DNA of 64,000 bases from Silene latifolia (lineage: Eukaryota > Streptophyta > Magnoliopsida > Caryophyllales > Caryophyllaceae): contig NC_133532.1 in assembly GCF_048544455.1 (NCBI RefSeq), positions 20,400,948-20,464,947 on the forward strand. The letters run 5' to 3'. A model generated the notes under the pieces. It made no database searches. It was not told the origin of the DNA and saw only the letters and a list, made by a program, of their open reading frames with translations. This document shows, piece by piece, positions 45,579 through 57,016 of the stretch (its first letter is position 1; each line of letters opens with the position of its first letter). The position numbers and the translations under genes were made by a program.

Positions 45579-45645
45579 AGCCCCAGCCCCAACCCCAACC
45601 CCAACCCCAACCCTAACTCTAAGTCTAACTATAACTCTAACTCTC
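45579..45645. repeat. Degenerate CCCCAA / CCCTAA-like repeat
   Basis: About six CCCCAA units are followed by CCCTAA, CTCTAA and CTATAA variants. This resembles plant telomere repeats (CCCTAAA) only loosely and is probably a simple repeat. A short open frame across it reads as PQPQPQ. Confidence 0.7.
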
Positions 45646-45991
45646 ACGACCATTGCATCACCATGTCATACCCAACCTCTGGCAACTAGATCTCGTGGCC
45701 TCCCACCCTAGCTCCTACTACTGCCGCCTTCTACCAAATTACCTTTCCGCCACCAATGTTTGCCACCACCTAACGTCGTGCCCTGAACAATTACCCATGC
45801 CAATCACACATCTCGTTGTCGACGCCCTCACCGAAGGCCTACTAGTCCTCTATTACATCTCCCTTCACTATCACTAGGAACTAACACCACTTGAAACCCA
45901 TAAAAAACTTTCCCAATACCTGAAAACTCATCTCCCACTCACAAAGTCACTAGAACTAGTTGAGTTATAAATGTGTTTGGTAGGCTAAAAC

Positions 45992-46219
45992 AACACGCTT
46001 ATCATCGAGATCGGCCAACGACCGGGAAAGGGTCCTAAAAGAGAAGATACCACGATTATTGTCAAGAATGACGTGGATGAAGATGAAATTGATGAGATGA
46101 CTCCGGACTAAGAGGCCCGAGCAATGACGTTCATCAAGAAAATACTAGCCGAGGATAAGGTGAAAGCGTACAAGATCACGATTACGAGGGACCTATTTAA
46201 TACCCCCTCCCCACCATGA
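45992..46219 (+). other. Unidentified coding-like remnant
   Basis: A 76-codon stretch, interrupted once, reads like an acidic/basic protein: IEIGQRPGKGPKRED, then IVKNDVDEDEIDEM, then FIKKILAEDKVKAYKI. Its composition differs from the AT-rich flanks. I do not recognise it. It may be part of an old transposon or retroelement. Confidence 0.3.
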
Positions 46220-46557
46220 AAAGGCCAAGAATGACGACACTATCAGCAACCCGAGGGGAAAAGCAACCCGAGTGAAAACCACACACAGGGAATCGAGACG
46301 AAAGATAGTGGAGGGACTGGTAATGTATCACTCACTTCTTACCCGGCCAAGGTAATTAGGGAATGTTACAGTCTCGGTTTCCCGAGGCACTGAAATCGGA
46401 ATTACAATTAAGAAACTCTTTATATAAATAACAAGTTAAAGAGGAAAAAACAGAAAAATATGAGGGTTAGAGATAGAAAGAGAAAGTGAGAGAAAATCAG
46501 AAAAAACACAAAAAAGTGAGGAAAATAGAATACCTAGGGATCTGAAAGTTGTAATAA

Positions 46558-47753
46558 TGACGGCCGCCGCAAGAAACACCCGATCTTCTTCGTCTTCTAC
46601 GCAAATTACACAGAAAAATCTTCAAAAAATGGCAATAAATTTGATCTCTTGTCTCGTTCTAACCTGGAAGAATTTCCAGCTCTAACCAGGAGTAAACAGG
46701 GTCCATCTACTACTGATAATCGAAAGGAAAAAAGTATTCATGAAGTGGTGGGTGTTCCGGCGCTAAATTTGGAAACTTTAGTTGAGGATGAGCCCCTCCC
46801 TGATGACAATATTCCAGCCGTGCCTATTACTGAAGAAGTTGTTGTGGAGGCTCCAGCTGTAGGTCTTCTGCAATTCACTGCTGATGAGGTTAAGGTGGAG
46901 ATGGATTATTGGAAGAACTCCGTCTATTGTTTCATTTTAGGAGCGAATCCTCCATGGGAAATAGTTGAAGGTTTTATTAGACGACTTTGGGTTAACCATC
47001 AGGTAGATAAACTCTCATTTCTTCCTAATGGTGTATTCTTAGTTCGTTTTAAGAGGAGACCTGCTAGAGATGCTGTGTTAAAACAGGGGCACTTCCTGTT
47101 TGATAACAAGCCTCTTATAGTTAAGCCCTGGTCTCCTGAAGTTGAGTTAATTAAGCATGAGGTCAAATCTGTTCCAGTGTGGGTTAGATTACACAAACTA
47201 CCATTGAAATTCCGGGGTAAAGGGATTGGCAAGATTTCAGGGTTGATTGGTGAGTTTATTAAGTGTGATGTAGCCACAGAGGACAAAACTCGACCAGGGT
47301 TTGCAAGAGTTATGATTGAAATACAAATAGGTTCTCCCCTCCCTGATAAGGTCAAATTTCTTGATGAACAAGGTAACCTTATTATTATAGATGTGGAATT
47401 TGAATGGAAGCCGTTGGTGTGTGCTGTCTGTAAAGGCTTAGGCCATGGTACTGCAGATTGTATGAAGGCTAAGAAGCAAGCACAAGTGCCTCCTGTTAAG
47501 GGCAAGACAGGGGGCTAAAATTTGGAGGCCTAAACAAGCTGCTAAAACTGTAGTTCCAGGGGAAGCTAGTAGTTCTACTATCTCTGCTGAGCCTGTTACT
47601 TCTAAGCAGCCAGTTGAGATTCAGTTGGAAACACCTATTGTCTGGAGCAAGGCTGGCACATATAGTTCTGGTCCTGCTCCAATCAGGCCTATTATTAGAT
47701 TGAGCAGACAAGAATTGGCTGATGGAGGCTATACAGTTCATAGGTTTGGCTAA
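46558..47753 (+). pseudogene. LINE-4 ORF1: DUF4283-type protein with zinc knuckle
   Basis: ATG at 46558 gives MTAAARNTRSSSSS, a usual serine-rich start. A frameshift in the A-rich stretch near 46620-46635 separates it from the main frame (from about 46649, SRSNLEEFPALTRS). The DUF4283 region (GANPPWEIVEGFIRRLW; PNGVFLVRFKRRPA) is followed by the CCHC knuckle CAVCKGLGHGTADC (about 47423-47464). A second frameshift lies near 47505-47520, after which the frame runs to a TAA at 47751. The role is element RNA binding. Confidence 0.85.
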
Positions 47754-47841
47754 CATACCTTTTTGGAGTCTCTGAATGGTTCTACAACACCCAAGGTAGG
47801 AATTGGGGTAAGTGGTAGTGTTCCTCACCAGGTGGTGGGGA

Positions 47842-50800
47842 ATGTATAACTTTGGGTTTTGGAACGTTAGGGGCCTTAATAATCCTACAAAACAAAGACA
47901 TGTTAAATGGTTTATGCATATGAATAAGGTGGGTTTGTTTGGGCTCCTTGAGACAAAGATCAAAGCTTTGTCTCTAAATAGTTTAAATGGTATTCTAGTT
48001 GATGGGTGGAGCATTACTACTAATAATAGATGGCATAAGGGTGGTAGGATATGGATTGTTTGGAACCCTGATGTCTTTCAGGTAGATTTCCTTGACTATT
48101 CAGCTCAATGTATCAACATGAGAGTTTCTGAAATTAGCACTAATAAGGGGTTTTTTTTATCTATGGTGTATGCTTTTAATGACTTGTCTGAGAGAAGATC
48201 TCTTTGGGAGTAACTAGTTAAGTTTGCTGGTAATATCAATGGGCCTTGGGTAGTTTGTGGTGATTTTAATTGCGTTTTATCTCATTCTGAACGGCTTGGT
48301 GGTGAAAGTTTGGATGCTCAGATTGATGATTTCCAGCAGTGTTTGGATAGATGTGCTCTAGTGGATGGGCCTGCTATTGGTTCATACTTCACCTGAAATA
48401 ATAAGCAGGACCTTGCTACTAGAGTTTATAGTAGATTGGACATGGTGCTTATTAATGCTGATTGGAGTGTGGAGATGAATGATATGTATGCTAATTTTCT
48501 TCCTGAGGGTACATTTGATCATACTCCTTGTCTAATCCAGAGTGCCAGTCAACAAAGGACTCATAGGAAACTTTTTAAGTACTACACTATGTGGGGCAAG
48601 TCACCTTATTTCATTCATAATCTTATGAGTTGGTGGCAGTGCTCTGCTGAAGGGACAAAGATGTTCAAACTGGTTTACAAATTAAAGCAACTGAAGTCCC
48701 ATTTGAGAAGATTCAACAAGGATCATTTTGATGATATTGAGAATTGCACTATTAGAGCTCTGAAGAATCTTGAATATATTCAAAGTAAGATAGCTGATGA
48801 TCCTAGAGTTGTTTACTGGTTAGTTAAAGAAAAGCAAGCACATGAGGAGGTTAAAGATCTACAGCAAGCATGTGCCCTTTTTCTTAGTAAAAAAGCTAAG
48901 ATTGCATGGACTAAGGATGTAGATTGTAACACCAAATACTTATATGGAATCATTAAAACCAGGTTTATGAGGAATCATATCATTACTATTAAGGATATGC
49001 ATGGTAGGGTTCATTCTGATCCCAAAGGGGTGCAGGATTCCTTCCTAGAATAATACCAGCACCTCTTAGGTACTGAGGTGAGCAATGATCCTGTAAACCA
49101 TCAGATTATCAAAAGAGGGAAGGTCTGCAATGAGCAACACTGGGAACAACTGATATCTTCTGTTACTCCTCAGGAGATTAAGGCTACTATATTCTCTATA
49201 CCTGACCATAAAGCCCCAGGCCCTGATGGGTATTCTATCTCCTTTTTCAAAGACTCCTGGTCAGTTATAGGGGATGAGGTTAGTGCGGCCATAATGGATG
49301 TATTTGCCACTGGGAAGCTCCTTAAACAAATTAATGCCACAACTTTAACCTTGATTCCCAAATGCAAAATGCCTAACTCTGTTACTCAATTCAGGCCCAT
49401 AGCCTATTGCAATGTGTTGTACAAGTGCATTTCTAAACTTATGTGCAATATGCTGGCTAAGGTACTTTCTGAATTGATTAGTATGAATCAGGGAGGGTTT
49501 ATCAAAGGCAGGAGCATTATTGAAAACATCATGATTTGTCAGAATTTGGTTAAACTTTATAATAGATAAGCTTGCTCTTCAAGATGTATGTTTAAGATGG
49601 ATCTAATGAAGGCTTATGACTCAGTTAGCTGGAGGTTTCTGGGAGATATTCTTACTGCCTTCAATTTCCCTGATCAGTTCAAGCATCTGGTGATGGAGTG
49701 TGTATCTAGTGCTGCATCCAGTCTAGCTATAAATGGAGAAACATTTGGCTTTTTTCATGGCAGGAGGGGTTTAAGACAGGGAGACCCCATTTCCCCTCAC
49801 TTATTTACCCTCTGCATGGAATATTTAAGCAGAATATTGGCTTGTGCTACTGAAAAGTTGCAGTTCAGTTATCACCCTCTTTGCAAACAAATGAAGCTCA
49901 CTCACTTGATGTTTGCGGATGACTTGTTGATGTTTGGTAAAGGTAATGCTCAATCTATGGTGCTGCTGTTAAGGGCCTTCTCTGCCTTTTCTAATGCTTC
50001 TGGGCTGAAGATGAATCCTGAGAAATCCAGTGCTTATTTTAATGGGGTGCAGAGTGGTCTGAAGCATGAAATTTTGTCTATCTCAGGGTTCTTAGAGGGT
50101 ACCTTACCTTTTAAGTACCTTGGTGTTCCTATTACAGCAGGCAGATTAAAAATCAAAGATTGTGCAAGCTTGATTGATAAAATAGTGAATAGAGTGAGGA
50201 GTCTTGGTGCTAAGAAACTCTCCTTTGCAGGTAGACTCACCCTGGTAAGTTCTGTGTTATCTACTATGCATACTTATTGGGCGTCCATGTTTGTTCTGCC
50301 TCAAGGAGTTATTAAAAGAGTGGATGCTATTTGTAGAAATTATTTATGGGAAGGTGGTGTTGAGTACAATAAGGCACCTTTGCTTGCATGGCAGAAGGTT
50401 TGCTCTCCCAAGAAGGAAGGAGGGTTGGGCCTGAAATGGAGTTTAACTTGGAATATTGCTACTGTTGGCAAGCTTGCCTGGTGGGTTACAACCAAACCTA
50501 ATAAGCTGTGGGTTCAGTGGGTTTATCACGTGTATATTAAGGATAATCTTTGGCTTGAATACATTCCTTCCACTGCTATTAGCTGGCACTGGAAGAAATA
50601 ATGTTAGGTGAGGGACATTATCAAGCAAGGCTATCTGACTGATAGGAATGATGGAATCTATATTGTTAAGGGTTGCTACAATTGGTTAAGAGAAAGGAAT
50701 GAGGAAGTCATCTGGTATAAGCCTGTCTGGTGTGCTCTAGCTGCTCCTAAACACTCTTTCATTGCTTGGTTATTTTCACATCAGGCACTGAGGATGAAGG

Positions 50801-51207
50801 ACAAACTATATGATTATAATGTTGTAGCTGACAACCTGTGCTGATTATGTGCCTTGGCTATTGAGACTCATACCCATGTGCTCCAGGATTGTGTCTACAC
50901 TATGAAGGTGATGCAGTTGGTTACTAATTCGTTAGGAGCTTATTTCAGCTCTGTAAATGTGCTTCAGCAGGTTAAGAGGAGGAGATGGAGTAGACTGAGG
51001 AAGAATGTGACCACTGCTGCTATACTTGCAATCTGGTACTCTGTGTGGCTGCAAAGGAATGAAGCTTGGATTCATCATAGACTGATTAGTCCGTCCATGG
51101 TGGCTAGGCAGATTATTACTTCACTTCGCAATAGAATTCAAATATGTTGTAACAAGTCTATTCTCCCTAAGGATAGACTTTGGTTAGCTAAGGTGCATTG
51201 GATGTAA
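47842..51207 (+). pseudogene. LINE-4 ORF2: endonuclease/reverse transcriptase
   Basis: ATG at 47842 starts an APE endonuclease (FWNVRGLNN; GLLETKI; CGDFNCVLSHS; SRLDMVLIN). RT motifs follow: KAPGPDGYSISFF (about 49210), MDLMKAYDSVSW (about 49594), GLRQGDPISPHLF and FADDLLMF (about 49912-49935). A zinc-binding end lies near 50840-50900. In-frame stops lie near 48211 (TAA), 48396 (TGA), 49051 (TAA), 49567 (TAA), 50599 (TAA), 50626 (TAG) and 50842 (TGA). The reading frame is otherwise kept, which suggests decay mainly by substitutions. Confidence 0.9.
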
Positions 51208-51623
51208 ACTTTAGCACAAGTTTGTTCCAAAATTGTATGTGTATATGCTGATTATCAATGAAAAAACTGACATTTTAGCAAAAAAAAAATAACAAGTTTA
51301 GAGATTACATAAACGTAAACAAATGAATAAATGAAATACAACTCGTCTATGACTATATCATCCACCTAGTGGCTATGTACTCGACTCCAAAGTCCGTAGC
51401 GCAACCCGAATCCTGATCATGTCAACAAGCAACACCTGTACTCAACCTGCTCCCCATATGATCGGAAATATCATATGAATCGACACTTGCCACCTCGTAA
51501 ATAGGTGACAATTACACAGACACACAACACCTCAATTTCAATTAATAAAATGTGTGAGTATGCAACATGACTATGATATGAATGAGACGCTATCAAACAA
51601 CCACCATGCCAGTACTGGGATAC

Positions 51624-52889
51624 TGTAACACTCTCATATACCAAGAAGCCTTAACAAGACCTTCCCTAGCATATAAGGGCGTTACCATCTCGGTTGCCCG
51701 AGGACAGTAATAATCAAATGTCGATAAAAGAACGTTTAATTTATATTAAAAGTGATTTACAACCAACCGACGATATGAAGTATACAACTCAAAACCACAA
51801 TCTACTATATGAACTACTTATGTCGTGACTCGTGATAGACTCGTCCTTCCAAGCACCCAGCTATGGTCCAAACAACAACCTGCTAAGACTGACTGCTCAC
51901 TATAGTGGATCACGGCAGACACAACAGAAACAACAACACAACAAAACCACACTAGGTCAACAACTGAGGTAACAAATATACAACAACAGACACAACATAA
52001 GTACAACAACACACACACCACATCTCTGATTGCCCGAAGGTCCAGTCCTGCTAGTGGGGGACCGCAGCCGTTCCCACCTAAGCCCCGCTCATCTATCCAA
52101 GCGATAAACCCATGTTCCTTAATGTGCACATCCCCTCCCGTGGCGGGTTCCACGGAGGGCGAACTAACGGCGTGAAGCAACTCCCGTAAGTGACTCCACT
52201 CAGCCGAGGGCTCACCTCAAGAACCACAGACAAATAATCACAATCAGCTGTACAACAACAAACACCAAGTACTATACCAACACAACATTAAAAACTACCA
52301 CAACCAATCAGTAATACTGACTCTACACCAACCAAACAACACCAATAGACACTCTAGACAATCAACAGTACTGAGTAGGCGAACCTACTTTTAGCAAACC
52401 GTAGCGATTCCGCGTCCGATCACAAGACATCAACCAACCATGAAAACCACCTATACAATCAATACAACCGTCTATTACTACCACTACCAACCAAACTGAA
52501 AACAACGACAACGACGATGATGATGGTAACATACCTATACAAAGCAATCCGGCGTCAAGACCGCTACCCAACTCAAGCATCCCATCCTCATGGTGTAAGC
52601 ATCCTCTGAGGCCTCACGGAAGGGGATTATGGCGAAGGAGAAAAGAGGTGACGGCATCTAGGTTTAGGAAAAAGAAGTGGGGAAATGATTTGGGGTTTCA
52701 CGATATACGATTTATAATTCCCCGCTGCAACCTCGTTATTCGATCGAGTAACTAACTTACTCGATCGAGTGACCTCTACTCGATCGAGCTCCCAAGCTAC
52801 TCGATCGAGTAGCCTCAGCTAGATCGAGTACCACACAAACCAAAGCTCACCACGTCGTTCAACGGGTCCCTAAAAGGACGGGTATTACA
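51624..52889 (-). repeat. Tekay-like D LTR
   Basis: This 1266-bp LTR begins TGTAACACTCTC and ends GACGGGTATTACA. It carries TCGATCGA-type sites at 52740, 52761, 52780, 52801 and 52820 (spacing 21, 19, 21, 19) and the CTCGGTTGCCCGAG box near 51690-51705. No second LTR is in the window. Confidence 0.8.
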
Positions 52890-52906
52890 GTCTTCCTCCC
52901 TTAAAA

Positions 52907-52926
52907 GAACTTCGTACCCGAAGTTC
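52907..52926 (-). other. Hairpin beside the Tekay-like D polypurine tract
   Basis: Stem GAACTTCG/CGAAGTTC as in copy A, but the loop is GGTA on the minus strand. A purine-rich tract and the LTR end at 52889 follow. Confidence 0.8.
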
Positions 52927-53459
52927 AACTCATCCTCCCCCGCAATACAAGGTCAAGGAACCAAGATAACCATCACTGTTTATCCGACACATGACAACCC
53001 AACCGCTTAGGTATACCATCCCGCTATGCGTGTTCATCAATCATTATCATCATCTATCTTGGCACAAATCACACAACACGACTCCCCATCGATCACTGAC
53101 TTCCTATTGCATCACCAATTACACATTGCACACAAAGACAGCTAACTTGATTATTAATTGTACTCATCTCTTGATATTAGTCAAACGTAAACCAACACAA
53201 CTATCAGGCTATTCTTTCATCCATTACTTGCCAACAACTAACAGATACAAACACTCAAAATGACAGTCCAATTACTGATGCACAACAACACTTCATTCAT
53301 TCTACTCTATTACTTCAACCACACAATACAATTCTACTAACAACGACTCTACTAATTGCTACTACATGCAATTCTCATGACAACATAATGAACAATTAGT
53401 TGAAAATAAGATATAACAACATGCTATTTATTCCACAATTAAAAATTACTATACAATTT

Positions 53460-55756
53460 GTAACAACCCGGATTATAAAACAAAGGAAAAACTTATATAA
53501 AATGAATATCAGAGTACGATACTGATAAAAGGGTCAAGGTGGCGGAAACACCTGACCAATCCGGTTCGCTACTAAATCCAAAACAAACTAATACATTATT
53601 CAAAAGGTTCTTAAAACTTAAAGCAAACTCCTATTTATTATTAAGCTCGCTTCGCACATTCCCCAAGCAAGCATCAACCAAACATCATCAAACTGAACAA
53701 CCTGAAAAGGGGGTCGACAATCAGTCGGGAGTAACTAGATGCTCTCCCAGTCATGTTTACAACAATTGAATATAACCAACAATCATTAACAACTGAAATG
53801 TACAACCAGTAAACATATGAGATCATCTATGCCCATGAAAAACCCAACAAAGATATCCACGACTTATTAACCTTGGACGAATGCAATCATGCAACCTAGA
53901 CCATATGCAACCACTAGACCATGAACACTTACAAGACTAGTAGCAACAAACGACTACATCAATGAAAGGCACAAAGCTAGCATTTAAGCATAGCAAACAT
54001 GGCGACACACAAACCACGGAAACAGAAGGCACGAATCTATCATCAAAGCATAGCCGAATAGAGCGAACGCCGTTAGAGCGTATAACGCACTGCCTCTAAC
54101 TGATGGAGCGTATAACGCACTGCCTCCATCGGTGTGGAGCGTATAACGACCGCTCCAAGGTACTATGTATAGCGTATAACCACCGCCTATATGTCTAAGA
54201 CTGGCGGACTCTCGGAAACCGAACGACACTCGGGGACCAGAGCGTATAACGACCGCCTCTCGTTACCCCCGACCATAGACCATACACCAATCCCCGAAGG
54301 GTAGCATTTGTTCATTCCGATAGTATACAACCGATACTACCGTCATCTATTCAAACCAACCAACAAACAAATACACAAGTATAATGTTGTTTGTACTAAC
54401 ATGCGTGAACAACATCACGGCTCAACTCATCGATAGTATAACCGACTACCCTACTTATCATGTGAACAAGAGTAACCCAAAGATATATGCAAACACAAGG
54501 ACATAACACGTTGAACATAATACAACATATGAAACAAGTATAAGCAACCAATGTTATAGTAACTTTAGCCATAACCTTAACATTAATCATTCAATGTTAT
54601 AGTAACCATAACCATAACATAAACTCTGGATGCGAGGTTATAGTAACCTCGACTATAACTTCAACATATACGACTTGAAGTTACACTTACCTCAACTATA
54701 ACCTTGACATGAAACACAAAGTTATACCAAAAGATTAACCATAACCTTGAGCCATAAATCTCGGGTTACGTTAGTTCTGACTATAACCTTATCTCGTACT
54801 TCAATGTTATAGTTGCCTCGGCCATAATTAGAGTAACTACCCAAAGTTGTATTAACTTTAGCTATAACACTTGAATCATCATCAATGTTACACTAGCTTT
54901 AGCTATAACTTTGGAGAGAACTCTTGGCAGCCATCATGCCGCCACTAGGGTTTGATTCGGAAACCCTAATTGCGCTCATGACACCCATAATAAACACATA
55001 ACCAACATACGATACACAATTAATACATTAAAACATATACAAATATGTGAAAACATAATTAACATGGTAATAAACAATCGAACATGTACCAATCATGCAA
55101 AACAATCATTAAATCATATTAATTACATCAATTGGCATAAACACAATTAAAAGAAAACACCTAGTTACCTTATTAAGCAAATATACCCTAGAGATCGTCT
55201 TCAACGATATAAACGTCTTCTCCAGGAGCAACTTCCACGCCTTTATGAATCATCACGTGCCAAAGATAACGAATCTAATAAATATACTAACTATATATAA
55301 AAACTATAAAACTATAAAACTATGCGAAAACATAAAACTTACGAAGAAGATAGATAAATCCAAGAAGTAGGATCGATCTAAGCACGAGGAACGATGAAGA
55401 ACGAAGAAGAAAAGAGGATGGCACGAAACCCTAGGCAGGGTGGCGCGCGGCACGAGGAGGAAGAGAGGAGGAGAGAATTAGGTTTAGGGTTTTGTGAGAT
55501 TATGAGAAAAGAAGAGCAAGGGTTTGGTTTCCCTTCATATTTATAGAGAAGCTCATGGGTTTATTCTAGGTTTAGGCCCAAAACTCACCCATCAACACTA
55601 AGATTCACGTGAGACTCAAGGAGGAAACGGATCTTTACCGTTTTTCGAGCCCAACGAGCCCAAAAGACGACAAATGGATATTTTCCCGAAAAAATAAAAT
55701 ATAAAATATGGGAAAATAAATTATAGAATTATATTATGGAAATTAGGGGTGTTACA
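53460..55756 (-). repeat. Element E left LTR (3' LTR)
   Basis: This 2297-bp LTR begins TGTAACAACCCGG and ends AGGGGTGTTACA. A TATA box (CTATAAATAT on the minus strand) is near 55538-55547, inside the LTR as expected for U3. It carries the short-hairpin array (54072-54263) and the GTTATAG/CTATAAC array (about 54540-54920). Confidence 0.95.
54540..54920 (-). repeat. Inverted GTTATAG / CTATAAC array in element E left LTR
   Basis: GTTATAG-type words and their complement CTATAAC/CCATAAC alternate about every 20-45 bp over 380 bp, giving several possible small hairpins. An example is GAGGTTATAGTAACCTC at about 54630-54646. The right LTR repeats it at about 61463-61830. Confidence 0.75.
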
Positions 55757-55774
55757 ATCCAACCCCCTAAAAAG

Positions 55775-55794
55775 AAGTTTCGTCCTCGAAACTT
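55775..55794 (-). other. Hairpin beside the element E polypurine tract
   Basis: On the minus strand the stem is AAGTTTCG/CGAAACTT with an AGGA loop, followed by TTAGGGGGTTGG and the LTR. It has the same geometry as the GAACTTCG hairpins, with matched changes on both sides of the stem. Confidence 0.85.
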
Positions 55795-55809
55795 GATAAG
55801 AGAACTACC

Positions 55810-57016
55810 TCACTCGAAAAGATATGGATGCTTCTCTCGCATAGACGCTTCGGTTTCCCAAGTCTCTTGCTCAAACTTCTGACTCCTCCACAGAATCCGA
55901 ACCAAAGGTACAACCTTATTCCTTAACCTCTTCTCCTGACGTTCCAAAATGCGAATAGGACGTTCCTCATAAGTTAGGTTAGGCTCAACCTCGATAACAT
56001 CAGCCTGTAGAACATGAGAAGGATCACTGCGATAACGGCGCAACTGCGACACATGGAACACATCGTGAACCTTCGACAAATTCGGAGGTAAAGCCAACCT
56101 ATAGGCCACCTCGCCAACTCGCTCGAGCACCTCATACGGTCCAATGTACTTAGGAATAAGCTTGTCCTTAAGCCCAAACCTCTTAACACCTTTCATCGGC
56201 GAAACCTTAAGAAAAACCTTATCGCCGACCTCAAACTCAATCGGCCTACGCCGCAAGTCTGCATACATCTTCTGTCGATCCTGGGCTGCCTTAAGCTTCT
56301 CACGGATCAACCTCACTTGCTCAATCGATTCCTGAACCAACTCTGGGCCAAGAACGACAGCCTCACTAGAATCGTCCCAACACAAAGGACTACGACACTT
56401 CCTTCCATAAAGTGCCTCAAACGGAGCCATCTGAATACTAGCTTGATAACTGTTGTTGTAGGAGAACTCCAAGCGGTAAACTCTTCTCCCAACTAACCTG
56501 AAACTCCAAAGCACAAGCCCGCAACATATCCTCGAGCGTTTGAATCGTACGCTCAGTCTGACCATCAGTTGCAGCATGAAAAGCCGTACTCATCTTAAGC
56601 TCATTACCCAAAGCCAACTGAAGCTTCTTCCAAAACTGAGAACAAAACCTCGGATCACGGTCGAAGATGATATCCTTAGGAACCCCATGAAGACGAATGA
56701 TCTCTCGTTGATAAGCATTCGCTAGTTCCTCGAGACTCCAAGTCTCCTTCATCGGAATGAAATGCGCGACCTTAGTCAAACGATCAACCACGACCCAAAT
56801 CGCATTCATTCCTCTCGGCGACCTCGGCAAACCAATAACGAAGTCCATCGAAATCGAATCCCATTTCCAGGTGGGAATCTCCAAAGGTTTCAGTAGACCA
56901 CCAGGTCTCTGATGTTCGAACTTGACCTTCTGACAAACCAAGCAACGACTCACAAACTCGGCGATCTCTTTCTTCATACCCGACCACCAAAACTTTAGCT
57001 TCAGATCCTTATACAT
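55810..57016 (-). pseudogene. Element E integrase and chromodomain-like tail
   Basis: The zinc-binding part (CLVCQKVKFEHQRPGG) is near 56900-56950, followed by the core (WDSISMDFVIGLP; HFIPMKETWSLEELA; FDRDPRFCSQFW; ATDGQTERTIQTLE). The C-terminal GPY/F region (KYIGPYEVLERVGEVAYRL) and a chromodomain-like end (VRILWRSQKFEQETWE) follow. Broken. Confidence 0.92.

Larger units (their letters stand above)
44666..46323. other. AT-rich spacer with a simple repeat and an unidentified coding-like remnant
   Basis: 44666-45380 is very AT-rich with nothing recognised. 45579-45645 is a degenerate CCCCAA/CCCTAA repeat. 45992-46219 is a coding-like stretch described separately. No known gene was found. 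Confidence 0.5.
46438..51286 (+). mobile_element. LINE-4: near full-length L1-type LINE
   Basis: It is flanked by a 12-bp target duplication, AAATAACAAGTT, at 46426-46437 and 51287-51298, with the A-rich 3' tail before the right copy. It has a 5' UTR of about 120 bp, ORF1 (46558-47753) and ORF2 (47842-51207). It is related to LINE-1, with the same ORF1 architecture at roughly 40-45% protein identity by eye, so it is a separate family. Several stops and frameshifts make it inactive. It interrupts a Tekay-like LTR. Confidence 0.92.
46324..51623 (-). repeat. Tekay-like LTR piece split by LINE-4
   Basis: 46324-46437 begins TGTATCACTC and carries the CTCGGTTTCCCGAG box. It continues at 51299-51623 after LINE-4. 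It is related to the fragment at 29764-30089 and ends where the next LTR starts at 51624. Orientation is that of the other minus-strand Tekay-like LTRs. Confidence 0.65.

Noticed and set aside
45389-45616. A PQ-repeat protein gene
   Set aside because: The repeat part is a CCCCAA simple repeat, the frame is short, and there is no homology.
45579-45645. An interstitial telomere or chromosome-fusion scar
   Set aside because: Units are mostly CCCCAA with few true CCCTAA(A) copies, so a simple repeat explains it better.
46649-47518. A host zinc-finger (CCHC) gene
   Set aside because: The DUF4283 plus CCHC layout followed by endonuclease and reverse transcriptase is LINE ORF1. The same holds for 14897-15967.
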